64,000 bases of DNA, taken from assembly GCA_025934635.1 (NCBI GenBank), contig JAICWX010000001.1:30659-94658 (forward strand). Reading direction: 5' to 3'. This DNA comes from Streptosporangiaceae bacterium. GTDB lineage: Bacteria; Actinomycetota; Actinomycetes; Streptosporangiales; Streptosporangiaceae. Shown here piece after piece: positions 47,655 to 55,955 of the stretch. Numbering within the stretch: position 1 is the first letter of the stretch; each line of letters opens with the position of its first letter. The position numbers and the translations under genes are program-made. The notes beneath the pieces were generated by a model. The model was not told the origin of the DNA, searched no databases, and saw only the letters and a list, made by a program, of their open reading frames with translations.

Positions 47655-49592
47655 ATGACGAGAGAGGCCGACGGAGCGATGCCCGCCCGCCGCCTGGAAC
47701 TCGTCCGTCCGGGCGACCTCCGCGCCTTGCTCGCGGAGGGCACCAGGGCGCAGCACGAGGACGGTGACCTGGAGGCGGGCCGGCAGTGCTTCGAGCGTGC
47801 CTACCGGCTGGCCGAGCAGGCCCAGGACACGGAGTCGATGGCGCTGGCCGCCCTGGGCCTGGCCGGCCTGTGGGTCCGCGAGGGGCGCACCGTCACCAGC
47901 TCGGTGCTGCTCGAGGCCCGGCTTCAGCACGTGCTCGCGCTGCTCGACCCGACCTCGCCGCTGGCGCTGCGGGTCCGGACCCGGCTGGCCGGCGAGGCGG
48001 ACTACTCCCGCGGCACGCACGCCGACGTCATGGCCGCGCTCGGGGAAGTCCGGGCGACCGGGGATCCCGAGCTGCTGGCCGAGGCGCTGCGGATCGCCCA
48101 TCACTGCCTGCTCGGACCCGAGCACGTCGCCGTGCGCCGTCAGCTCGCGGTCGAGCTGACCAAGGCCGCCTTCCGGACCGACCGGCGCAGCGACCTGCTG
48201 ATGGGCCTGCTCTGGCAGACGGCCGACTCGTACTGCGCGGGTGACCCGCACGCCGGGCGGCTGCTGGGCGAGCTGAAGGAGCACCTCAAGCCGCGCGACC
48301 ACCTGGCGGTGGGCTTCGTGGTCAGCGCGATCGACGTGATGCTGGCCATCCGGGCGGGCCGGTTCAGCGAGGCCGAGGAACTGGCCGCCGTCTGCGCCCG
48401 CCGCGGCGCGGCCGCCGGCGACGCCGACCACGACTGGTGGTCCGCCGCCCAGCTGGTGACGATCCGCTGGTACCAGGGCCGCCTGCCGGAGCTGCTGCCC
48501 GCGCTGCACGAGCGGGTGCACTCCCCGGTCCTGTCCGCGGTGGACAACTCCGCGGTGGCCGCGCTGGCCGTGGCCGCGGCGATGAGCGGGGACCGGCACC
48601 AGGCCGCCAGCTCGCTGGCCGCGCTGTGCGGCAGCGACCTGGCGGCGCTGCCCCGGTCGAGCGCCTGGCTGGTCACCATGCACGGCATCGTGGAGGCCGC
48701 GTACCTGCTCGAGGTGACCGACGTCGCCCTGCGGGCCTACGAGCTGCTCCACCCGCACGCGGACCTGCCGATGATCGGCAGCCTCGGGGTCACCTGCTTC
48801 GGGTCGACGCAGCACGCCCTGGGCGTGGCCGCCCTCACCACCCGGCAGGCCGACCTGGCCGTCGAGCACCTGACCGCGGCCGTCCAGCAGAACCTCGCGT
48901 TCGCGCACTGGCCCGCCCTGCTGGCGTCCCGGCAGCGGCTGGCCCAGGCGTACCTGCTGCGCGGCGCCCCCGGGGACGCCGACGCGGCGCACCGCGAGCT
49001 CGACCTGGCCGCGGCCGAGGCGGCCGCGATCGGCCTGCCGGTCCCGGACGCGCCGGCGGCCGGGGCGCCCACGGCGGCGGTGGCGGAATGCCAGCGGATG
49101 GGCCGCAAGTGGCGGCTGACCCTGCGGAACCGCAGCGTGCTGGTGGAGGACAGCATCGGGATGGCGCACCTGGCCGTGCTGATCGCCAACCCGCGCCAGG
49201 AGATCCAGGCCGCCGACCTGGTGGCCGGCGTGGCCGGGCTGACCCCGGGCGACGCCGGAGCGGCCCAGCAGGTCCTCGACCACGAGGCCATCGCCGATTA
49301 CCGGAACCGGCTGAAGAGCCTGGACATCGAGATCGATCAGCCGGGCGCGGACCCGGCCCGGGTGACCCGGGCCCGGGCCGAACGGGACTGGCTGGTCGCC
49401 CAGCTGTCCAGCGCGGCCGGGTTCGCCGGGCGGACGCGGGCCTTCCCCGACCAGCCCGAGCGGGCCCGGGTGGCGGTCGGCAAGGCCATCCGCCGGGCGC
49501 TGGCGCGGATCACCGAGGCCGATCCCGTCATCGGCGAGCACCTGCGCCAGACGGTGCACACCGGCGTGCGCTGCTCCTACTGGCCCGGTTAA
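47655..49592 (+). CDS. TPR-type protein resembling the C-terminal half of large AfsR/LAL regulators
   Basis: A 645-residue helical protein. About 480 residues are TPR-like (GDLEAGRQCFERAYRLAEQAQ; ELLAEALRIAHHCLLG; AVEHLTAAVQQNLAFAHW). They are followed by a conserved tail: GMAHLAVLIANPRQEIQAADL, YRNRLKSLDIEID and RKAIRRALARI-like helices, ending GVRCSYWPG. The same tail occurs at the end of AAA-type ATPase regulators, but here the ATPase and DNA-binding domains are missing. Start ATG 47655; the divergent gene begins 150 bp away. Probably a stand-alone protein-binding domain. Confidence 0.78.
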   Translation: MTREADGAMPARRLELVRPGDLRALLAEGTRAQHEDGDLEAGRQCFERAYRLAEQAQDTESMALAALGLAGLWVREGRTVTSSVLLEARLQHVLALLDPTSPLALRVRTRLAGEADYSRGTHADVMAALGEVRATGDPELLAEALRIAHHCLLGPEHVAVRRQLAVELTKAAFRTDRRSDLLMGLLWQTADSYCAGDPHAGRLLGELKEHLKPRDHLAVGFVVSAIDVMLAIRAGRFSEAEELAAVCARRGAAAGDADHDWWSAAQLVTIRWYQGRLPELLPALHERVHSPVLSAVDNSAVAALAVAAAMSGDRHQAASSLAALCGSDLAALPRSSAWLVTMHGIVEAAYLLEVTDVALRAYELLHPHADLPMIGSLGVTCFGSTQHALGVAALTTRQADLAVEHLTAAVQQNLAFAHWPALLASRQRLAQAYLLRGAPGDADAAHRELDLAAAEAAAIGLPVPDAPAAGAPTAAVAECQRMGRKWRLTLRNRSVLVEDSIGMAHLAVLIANPRQEIQAADLVAGVAGLTPGDAGAAQQVLDHEAIADYRNRLKSLDIEIDQPGADPARVTRARAERDWLVAQLSSAAGFAGRTRAFPDQPERARVAVGKAIRRALARITEADPVIGEHLRQTVHTGVRCSYWPG

Positions 49593-49684
49593 CCGCCTGA
49601 CCGGGCTCGGGGTGGAACAGGGCGGCACGTGATGGACCGCCGCAGTCATGAAAGCTAATGTCCTGCGCGACAACGGGAGAAATC

Positions 49685-50059
49685 GTGGCGCTTCGTGATT
49701 CCATGCGTGAATCGGCAGCTCAGTACCTGCGGCCGGGTGAACCCATCCAGGCGGTGATCGGCGCCCAGACGGCGAGCCAGTGGCTGGCCGCGCTGACCGG
49801 CTTCTTTGTCTTCCTCGGCCTCAACCATTACCGGATCCTGGCCGTCACGCCGAACCGCATCGTGGTGCTGGACGCCGGCAAGACCAGCATGAAGACGGCC
49901 CGCGGCGTGGTCACCGAGCTGCCCCGGTCCACCCGGCTCGGCCCCGGCTCGGGTGTCTGGCACCAGGTCCCGGCCGGCAACGAGAAGCTGCGCGTGCACC
50001 GCCGCTTCTTCAAGGACATGGAGACCGCCGACAGCGCGCTCGCTCCCGCCCAGTACTAG
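49685..50059 (+). CDS. Small PH-like/hypothetical protein
   Basis: A 124-residue protein. RPGEPIQAVIGAQTASQWLAAL, one hydrophobic segment (TGFFVFLGLNHYRILAVTPNRIVVL) and the later basic VHRRFFKDMETADSAL suggest a membrane-tethered PH-like fold. GTG at 49685 with GGGAGA 6 bases upstream is chosen over the ATG at 49658, which has none. It converges with the lipoprotein gene 7 bp away. No known function. Confidence 0.65.
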   Translation: MALRDSMRESAAQYLRPGEPIQAVIGAQTASQWLAALTGFFVFLGLNHYRILAVTPNRIVVLDAGKTSMKTARGVVTELPRSTRLGPGSGVWHQVPAGNEKLRVHRRFFKDMETADSALAPAQY

Positions 50060-50066
50060 GGCCCAG

Positions 50067-50966
50067 TTACTGGCCCAGGACGGCGATGAAGTCCCTGGCC
50101 CACCCGGCCAGGAACTGATTCGCCGGCCGGCTCTGGCCACGGATGCCGGCCCGCAGCGGACCGCCCGGGTGCCGGGCCACGTCGAGCTGGACCCACTCGG
50201 GGTTGATGTCGAGCTCCATCGCGACCCGGGCGCCCGCCCGGGTCAGCGCGACCGCCAGGTCGGCCGGGCTCGCCGACATGCTCGCGGCGTACTCCAGGTC
50301 GCCGGACGCGTCCTGTCCGAGCGCGCTGCGGGCCACGAACTCGCCGCCGCCGAGGGTTGCCCCCCAAACGCTCCAATCGGCGGCGGCGGGCGTGGGCCTG
50401 CCGTTCAGCACCAGCGGCGTCAGGTTCTGCCGGACGCTGTACACCGGCTCGCCCGGTACGGGCACGCCGTGGCCCCAGACCCCGATCCGGGCCCGGCCCG
50501 AGCGGTCGATGACCAGGCTGGTGAGCCCGCGCCGCAGCCGGGCGGCCAGGTGGCCCTCCTGCTCGTAGCCGCCCGCGCCGGCCGACAGCTTGAACCCGCC
50601 GTTGAAGGCGGCCAGCAGCTGCCTGCGCTCGGCGCCGCGCACCGCCGGGCCGGCCTTGACCCGGCCCGCCGCCAGGCCGGGGTCCTCGCTGCCGTCGTGC
50701 AGCACGTACGTCACCGGCCCGGAGAAGGTCGCGACGGTCACTACCGAACCGTCCTTCATCCGCTGCCTGGTCACGGTGGCCGCGGCCGGGGTGGGCGTCG
50801 GTGTCGGTGTCGCCGTGGGTGTCGGCGTCGGGCTCGCCGGCGGCGCGGCCACGGTCGCGCGGGTCGTGGCCGAGGCGCCCAGCCGGGCCGGGGTGGTGGC
50901 GGCGGGGGCGCCACAGGCGGTCAGCGTCCCGGCCGCCGCGACGGCGATCCACAGCCTGCGCATCAT
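50067..50966 (-). CDS. Lipoprotein of the phosphodiester glycosidase (NAGPA) family
   Basis: A 299-residue exported lipoprotein. The signal and lipobox (IAVAAAGTLTACGAP) are followed by a Thr/Pro linker (SPTPTPTATPTPTPTP), then the NAGPA-type domain with AAFNGGFKLSAGAGGYEQEG, PLVLNGRP and ARVAMELDINPEWVQ. Family members cleave phosphodiester-linked sugars in cell-surface polymers. It diverges from the DprE1-like gene with only 46 bp between the starts. A cell-wall role is plausible. Confidence 0.82.
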   Translation of the reverse strand: MMRRLWIAVAAAGTLTACGAPAATTPARLGASATTRATVAAPPASPTPTPTATPTPTPTPAAATVTRQRMKDGSVVTVATFSGPVTYVLHDGSEDPGLAAGRVKAGPAVRGAERRQLLAAFNGGFKLSAGAGGYEQEGHLAARLRRGLTSLVIDRSGRARIGVWGHGVPVPGEPVYSVRQNLTPLVLNGRPTPAAADWSVWGATLGGGEFVARSALGQDASGDLEYAASMSASPADLAVALTRAGARVAMELDINPEWVQLDVARHPGGPLRAGIRGQSRPANQFLAGWARDFIAVLGQ

Positions 50967-51012
50967 CCACTCCCGGTACCGGGCCGGCCATCCCGGCTAC
51001 TATTCGGTCACC

Positions 51013-52371
51013 ATGGCAAGCATCGTCACCCTCACCGGCTGGGGCCGGATCGCGCCGACCCAGGCCCAGCTGGCCCAGCCCGACACGGTAGCCGGCGCGA
51101 CCAGGCTCCTGGCGGAGCCCGCCCGCGGAATGAACTCCCGGGGGCTGATTCCCCGCGGGCTGGGCCGCAGCTACAACAACGCCGCGCAGTCGGCGGGCGG
51201 CGTGGTGATCTCGACGGGCCGGCTGAACCGGATCCTGGCCCTCGACCCGGCGACGGGCGTGGTGACCTGCGAGGCCGGGGTGAGCCTGGAGCAGCTCATG
51301 GTGGCCGGGCTGCCGCACGGCTGGTTCGTGCCGGTCTCACCGGGGACCAGGCAGGTGACGGTCGGCGGCGCGATCGCGGCCGACGTGCACGGCAAGAACC
51401 ACCACGTGGCCGGCAGCTTCGCCCGGCACGTCCGGTCGTTCGACATCGTGCTGCCCGGCGGTGAGCTGCGCCCGGTGACCGAGGCGTCCGATCCCGAGCT
51501 GTTCTGGGCCACGGCGGGCGGCATGGGCCTGACCGGGCTCGTCGTGCGGGCCGAGGTCCAGCTGAAGCAGGTGGCCACCTCGCGGGTCCGGGTGGACACG
51601 GTGCGCACCGCCGACGTCGACGAGACGATGGCCGTCCTGGCCGAGCACGACCGCACCTTCGGCTACACCGTGGCCTGGTCGGACAGCCTGGCCCGGGGCG
51701 CGCACCTGGGCCGGTCCGTGGTCACCAGCGGCGACTTCGCCTCCCCGGCGGACCTGCCCGCGGGGGCGGACCCGTTCGAGTTCCGGCCGGGGGCCCGGCT
51801 GGGCGTCCCGGCACCGATGCCGCCCGGCCTGATCAACCGCTATTCGGTGGCGCTGGCCAACGAGGCCTACTACCGCAAGGCGCCCCGCGCCCGGCCGGGC
51901 GAGCTGCAGACCATCGGCGCGTTCTTCCACCCGCTGGACGGGATCAGGAACTGGAACCGGGTCTACGGCCCCGGCGGCTTCCGGCAGTACCAGTACGTCC
52001 TGCCGTTCGGCCAGGAAGCCGCCGTGCGGCGGTCCTTCGAGCTGGTCAGCCGGGCCCGCGCCGCCTCGTTCGTGACCGTGCTCAAGCGGTTCGGCGCGGG
52101 CGATCCCGGGCTGCTCTCGTTCCCGGCGCCCGGCTGGACGCTCGCCCTGGACGTGCCCGCCCGCACCCGGGGCCTGGAAACCCTGTTCACCGCGCTCGAC
52201 CGGCTGGTCGTGGAGGCGGGCGGCCGCGTCTACCTGGCCAAGGACTCGCGGGTCCCGGCGGGCGTGCTGGCCGAGATGTACCCGCGGCTGGCCGAGTTCA
52301 GGAAGCTGCGCGAGATATACGACCCGGCCGGGCTGCTCGCCTCCGACCTGTCCCGCCGCCTCGGCCTGTGA
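51013..52371 (+). CDS. DprE1-like FAD-dependent oxidoreductase
   Basis: A 452-residue FAD-linked oxidase of the decaprenylphosphoryl-ribose oxidase type. PRGLGRSYNNAAQSAGG, TVGGAIAADVHGKNHHVAGSF and GGMGLTGLVVRAEV are the FAD-binding and family motifs; the C-terminal half (VYGPGGFRQYQYVLPF; VYLAKDSRVPAGVL) matches the substrate domain. In mycobacteria the enzyme epimerises a cell-wall arabinan precursor with DprE2, whose gene is not adjacent here, so a different sugar lipid may be used. Start ATG 51013. Confidence 0.85.
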   Translation: MASIVTLTGWGRIAPTQAQLAQPDTVAGATRLLAEPARGMNSRGLIPRGLGRSYNNAAQSAGGVVISTGRLNRILALDPATGVVTCEAGVSLEQLMVAGLPHGWFVPVSPGTRQVTVGGAIAADVHGKNHHVAGSFARHVRSFDIVLPGGELRPVTEASDPELFWATAGGMGLTGLVVRAEVQLKQVATSRVRVDTVRTADVDETMAVLAEHDRTFGYTVAWSDSLARGAHLGRSVVTSGDFASPADLPAGADPFEFRPGARLGVPAPMPPGLINRYSVALANEAYYRKAPRARPGELQTIGAFFHPLDGIRNWNRVYGPGGFRQYQYVLPFGQEAAVRRSFELVSRARAASFVTVLKRFGAGDPGLLSFPAPGWTLALDVPARTRGLETLFTALDRLVVEAGGRVYLAKDSRVPAGVLAEMYPRLAEFRKLREIYDPAGLLASDLSRRLGL

Positions 52372-52906
52372 TCCTGCGCCGCCGGATCATTCCCGCCCCC
52401 GTGACGCGCCGCCCCGCCCCCGTCACGCCGCCCCGCCCCCCGTCACGCCGCCCCGCCCCCCGTCACGCCGCCCCGGAATCCGGCCGATCGGCATATTCTG
52501 GTCGATATCGTGTATACCTTTTGGCCACGGAATTCCCCGGCGCAATTGCGTCTGGTGCCCGAATGCGAAAGATATTACTGCCGGGCCGGGGGAAGCGGCG
52601 TGTTAATACCAGGATGACGCGCACGAGACAAAAAGGCCGCTGGACAGAATTGTCTTTCTCTTCCCACGGCGATTGAACCGCGAGTAAAGTCAGGCTCGTC
52701 GCACAGCGTTGCCATCCGAGGCCGTGACCAGCGTGGTTTCCGGCCCCGCGGCGACTCCGGGTCAGCTGTCGGCTGCCGTGCGCATTACTGCGCGGCGATC
52801 CGGCTGACAGAAGGCCGCCCCGGTTTCGTGGGTGACTGTGTGGGATCAGGCACCACGAGACCGGAAAAGCGGACTTCTTTGTCCACCTCCGGGGAGGAGG
52901 CTCGTT
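52372..52906. other. 535 bp intergenic region with tandem repeat and AT-rich part
   Basis: The first 100 bases hold a 20 bp GC-rich tandem repeat. From about 52490 to 52660 the sequence becomes clearly more AT-rich (TATTCTGG, GATATCGTGTATACC, GATATTAC, GTTAATACC), unlike the flanks. No protein with a ribosome binding site is seen. It presumably carries the promoter of the gene at 52907; an unrecognised small RNA cannot be excluded. Confidence 0.55.
52401..52476. repeat. 20 bp tandem repeat, nearly four copies
   Basis: Units of GTCACGCCGCCCCGCCCCCC start at 52422 and 52442. They are flanked by a slightly altered 21 bp unit at 52401 and a partial unit at 52462-52476. No coding meaning is evident. 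Confidence 0.8.
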
Positions 52907-53164
52907 ATGCAAGACACTACTGTCTCTGGGCTACGTTTCGCGAGCGATTCAGGGGTAAAGGGCCGGCGCAGGTTCCTCAGCCGGACGCCGCGCTACTCCG
53001 GCGAGGACGAATTGCTGGCCCGGGTGCTGATCACGAGCTGGAGCCTGGCGACCGGCCGTACCCTGCGCAGCGCGGCCCCGCAGACGCTGACCGAGGACGA
53101 GCTGATCAGCTTCTGGGCTGATGACAAGATCGCGAGCACCGGATGCCAGCTTCCCGTGTCCTGA
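52907..53164 (+). CDS. Small hypothetical protein preceding a Nudix-like gene
   Basis: An 85-residue soluble protein (FLSRTPRYSGEDELLARVLITSWSLATGR; LTEDELISFWADDKI). GGGGAGGAGG lies about 7 bases before ATG 52907, which marks it as a real gene. Its end overlaps the next gene by 22 bp, so they are coupled. The name of the family is not known to me; the pair may be a regulator and effector. Confidence 0.72.
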   Translation: MQDTTVSGLRFASDSGVKGRRRFLSRTPRYSGEDELLARVLITSWSLATGRTLRSAAPQTLTEDELISFWADDKIASTGCQLPVS

Positions 53165-54246
53165 CCGAGGACGACTGGCTGCGGGAGCGGTCGTACCTGC
53201 AGGAGCACCGGTACGACCTGGCGGTCGAGGCGGCCGGGGAGTTCCCGGCCGACCGCGTGGTCGCCGGGACCCCGCTGCTGGCCGGGCCCGGCTGGCAGCC
53301 GGCCGAGGCGGTCCCGCTGCGGGACATCAAGCTGGAACTCGTCCCGTCCGCCGCGGCCGACGGGTCCTCGCCGGCCTCGGCGGACCTGGCGCCGCTGCCC
53401 GGCCGGCCGGACGGGACCCGCTACCCGCGTTACTCCGACGCGGTGCGCGCGCTGGCCGCCCCGGCGGTATTCGAGAACCGCCCTACCTACCGGCTGACCG
53501 CGGCCGAGCTGACCCCGGGCGCGTCCCGGCTCGCGTTCACCCGCGGCCGCTACTTTGACGGCATCGACACCGGCGAGGCGGCCGCGCACGAGTTCGCCGC
53601 CGCCCGGCTCGGCGGCCGGCCGGGCATCCTGCGCGCCCTCGTCGCGGACCCGTGTGACCTGCGCCGCCGCCCCGCGAACCTGGCCATCAGCACGCTGACG
53701 CTGCGCCGGGACGGGGACCGGGCGTCGTTCATGCTGCACTGGCGGGACCCGGCCAAGGTCGGCCACGCCGGCGGGATGTACCAGGTGATCCCGGTGGGCA
53801 TCTTCCAGCCATCCGGCCCGGAGCCGTGGCACGAGCGCCGCGACTTCTCACTGTGGCGGTGCATGCTGCGTGAGTTCGACGAGGAACTCCGCGGCCGTCC
53901 CGAGGAGTACGGGACCGGGCCGGTCGACTACGAGGCCTGGCCGTTCGCCCGGCGGATGACCGCCGCGCTCGACCAGGGCCAGGTCCAGGTGTGGTGCCTG
54001 GGCCTGGGCGTCGACCCGCTGACCTACGCCACCGACCTGCTCACCGTGGCGGTGATCGACAGCCGCCTGTTCGACGAACTGTTCAGCCTGGCCCCCCGGG
54101 CCAACGCCGAGGGCAGCGTGCTGGCCGCCCGCGAGTTCGCCGCCCACGTCATCGACCGCGTCATCCACCGCGAGCCCATCCAGGCGGCCGGCGCCGCCCT
54201 CCTGCGCCTCGCCTGGCACCACCGCGACACCCTCCTCGACTCCTAA
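53143..54246 (+). CDS. Hypothetical protein with degenerate Nudix-like motif
   Basis: A 367-residue soluble protein. The N-terminal half (DAVRALAAPAVFENRPTYRL; LAFTRGRYFDGIDTGEAAAHEFA) is a conserved-looking domain I cannot name. In the second half MYQVIPVGIFQP is followed by LWRCMLREFDEELRG, which matches the REUxEEU core of a Nudix box although the upstream Gly and Glu are missing. This could be a Nudix fold used for ligand sensing. Coupled to the 85-residue protein by a 22 bp overlap. Function unknown. Confidence 0.75.
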   Translation: MPASRVLTEDDWLRERSYLQEHRYDLAVEAAGEFPADRVVAGTPLLAGPGWQPAEAVPLRDIKLELVPSAAADGSSPASADLAPLPGRPDGTRYPRYSDAVRALAAPAVFENRPTYRLTAAELTPGASRLAFTRGRYFDGIDTGEAAAHEFAAARLGGRPGILRALVADPCDLRRRPANLAISTLTLRRDGDRASFMLHWRDPAKVGHAGGMYQVIPVGIFQPSGPEPWHERRDFSLWRCMLREFDEELRGRPEEYGTGPVDYEAWPFARRMTAALDQGQVQVWCLGLGVDPLTYATDLLTVAVIDSRLFDELFSLAPRANAEGSVLAAREFAAHVIDRVIHREPIQAAGAALLRLAWHHRDTLLDS

Positions 54247-54480
54247 CCCCCGCGACTCCCCACCCTGCCGGGGCGCTTCCGCCTCCACACTCCCGTCAGT
54301 AACCTCCGCCCCGCACCCTCCGCCGGCAACACCGCCACCGCTTCCGCCGGCAACACCGCCACCGCTTCCGCCGATCACGCCCGCTTCGTCGGCAACACCC
54401 GTCTCCATTGGCAACGCCCGTCTTCGTCGGCAACACCCGTCTCCGCGCTTCCGTCAACGGCGCTCGCCCAGGCACCCGCC

Positions 54481-54540
54481 AACGACATTGATGGAACATC
54501 AATGTCGTTCCAGCAGCATCGATGCTCCATCGATGTCGTT
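54481..54540. repeat. 60 bp structured dispersed repeat, copy B
   Basis: Same element as at 37295-37354. The 13 bp inverted repeat (54481-54493 with 54497-54509) is perfect here too. Where the arm base at position 9 changed from C to T, the partner changed from G to A, so pairing is kept. The second right-arm copy is at 54528-54540. Confidence 0.8.
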
Positions 54541-54730
54541 TCAGGAGGGCGGTCCGGGGCCAAGCCTGGTAGGGGAGGGGTCGGCAGGACGAGTGCGTCA
54601 ACTGGGCCTGGAATGCCAGCGGCTGGCCAGTTCACCAGGTCGGTCAGCTGGCCGGGCTGGTCCCGCGACCAGGCGTACCGGTCGGTCAGTGGTCAGGTGC
54701 ACCACGCGCATCACGCGCCACGCAGCCAGG

Positions 54731-54775
54731 CCGCTCACGCCCTGGCCGCTCACGCCCTGGCCGCTCACGCCCTAG
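54731..54775. repeat. 15 bp tandem repeat, three copies
   Basis: CCGCTCACGCCCTGG is repeated at 54731 and 54746 and with one change at 54761, followed by a partial unit. It ends about 30 bases from the stop of the PLP-enzyme gene. Confidence 0.75.
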
Positions 54776-54803
54776 CCGTTCACGGCCAGGGCATCGGCGC
54801 TGG

Positions 54804-55955
54804 TCAGCGGGCCAGGCCGTGGTGGCCGGGGCCGCGGGGGAGGACGGGCCAGATGTCGACGACGGTGTCGTCGCGGACCACGTGGTAGGCGTCGTACCAG
54901 TTGACCGTGGTGGGCGAGTAACCGGGGACGAGCGCGACCGAGTCGCCCACCCGCAGCGGGGACCCGTCCGGGGCGGCGAAGACGCCGTGTTCCTCGTCGA
55001 ACCGGACCGGCTCGAGGTCGTGGCCCACCATGGTGACGTCGGCCGGGGCGGCGACGGACTTGTTCCCGGCGTCCACGATCACCCGGTCGCTCTGCCGACT
55101 GATGACGCTGGCCTGGATGGTCAGCGAATGCTCGAACCCGGGCGCCAGCTGGCCGTGGTAGTTGTCCATGACCACGTAGCTGCCGGCCTGGATCTCGGTG
55201 ATGCCGGGGAAGGCGGCGGTCCACTGCCAGGTGGAGATGCCGCCGGCCGACCGGATCGGGCACGGGATCCCGGATGCCTCGAGGCGCTCGGCGACACCGG
55301 TGAAGAAGGTCATCGCGATGTGCTGCCGCTCGTGCCGTAGGGTGTCGTCGATGGTGAGCGAGCAGTGGCCCTCGTAGCCGGTGATGCCCGCGAACCTCAG
55401 CCCGGGCAGTGCGGCCACCCGCCGGGCCAGCGCGACGGCGGCGTCCGCGGTGTCCACGCCGCACCGGTCCATGCCGGTGTCCACCTCGACCATGATCCCG
55501 AGTTCGGACCCGGCCCGGACGGCCGCGGCCGACAGCGCGGCGGCGTTGTCCGCCTCGTCCGCCGCTACCAGGATCCGCCGCTCCGCCGCCAGCCTGGCCA
55601 GCAGGGCGATCTTGGCCGGGTGCGACACGGTATTGACCACGAAGATGTCGTCGAACCCGGCCGCGGCCAGCACGGCGGCCTCCCATACGGTCGCGGTGGA
55701 CAGGCCGGCCGCCCCCGCCTCGACCTGGCGCCGGGCCAGCTCCGGGCTCTTGTGCGTCTTGTAGTGCGGCCGGATGACGGCCCGCCCGGGCGCCTGCAGG
55801 GCGCCGGCCATGTGGTCGATGTTGCGCTGGGCCGCGTCGACGTCGAGCACCAGCGCGGGGGTGGCGAGCTCGTCGCGGCGCTGGCCGATGTCGCCCCCGT
55901 ACTGGTGCAGCACGTGCTCCCGGGCCTCGCCGAGCAGCGGCTCGAGGTTGTTCAT
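54804..55955 (-). CDS. DSD1-type PLP enzyme (D-threonine aldolase / D-serine dehydratase-like)
   Basis: A 383-residue fold-III PLP enzyme of the alanine-racemase-like group. The Schiff-base Lys is expected in IRPHYKTHKSPE. VEVDTGMDRCGV and ITGYEGHCSL are PLP-barrel motifs, and the C-terminal SYVVMDNYHG and ALVPGYSPTTVNWYDAYHVV contain the metal-binding His and Cys-like region of DSD1 enzymes. It would cleave or dehydrate a 3-hydroxy D-amino acid. The start ATG 55955 overlaps the upstream stop by 4 bp. It is the last gene of the minus-strand catabolic operon. Confidence 0.9.
   Translation of the reverse strand: MNNLEPLLGEAREHVLHQYGGDIGQRRDELATPALVLDVDAAQRNIDHMAGALQAPGRAVIRPHYKTHKSPELARRQVEAGAAGLSTATVWEAAVLAAAGFDDIFVVNTVSHPAKIALLARLAAERRILVAADEADNAAALSAAAVRAGSELGIMVEVDTGMDRCGVDTADAAVALARRVAALPGLRFAGITGYEGHCSLTIDDTLRHERQHIAMTFFTGVAERLEASGIPCPIRSAGGISTWQWTAAFPGITEIQAGSYVVMDNYHGQLAPGFEHSLTIQASVISRQSDRVIVDAGNKSVAAPADVTMVGHDLEPVRFDEEHGVFAAPDGSPLRVGDSVALVPGYSPTTVNWYDAYHVVRDDTVVDIWPVLPRGPGHHGLAR

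Larger units (their letters stand above)
54247..54803. other. 557 bp intergenic region of mixed repeats
   Basis: After the Nudix-like gene come degenerate 24 bp repeats built around GGCAACACC (54321-54455), copy B of the dispersed 60 bp repeat (54481-54540), then a 15 bp tandem repeat (54731-54775) just before the end of the convergent catabolic operon. Short frames exist but lack ribosome binding sites. No terminator with a T-tract was found. Confidence 0.6.

Noticed and set aside
54247..54803. Insertion sequence remnant
   Set aside because: No transposase fragment, terminal inverted repeat pair or target duplication could be found; only short tandem and dispersed repeats.
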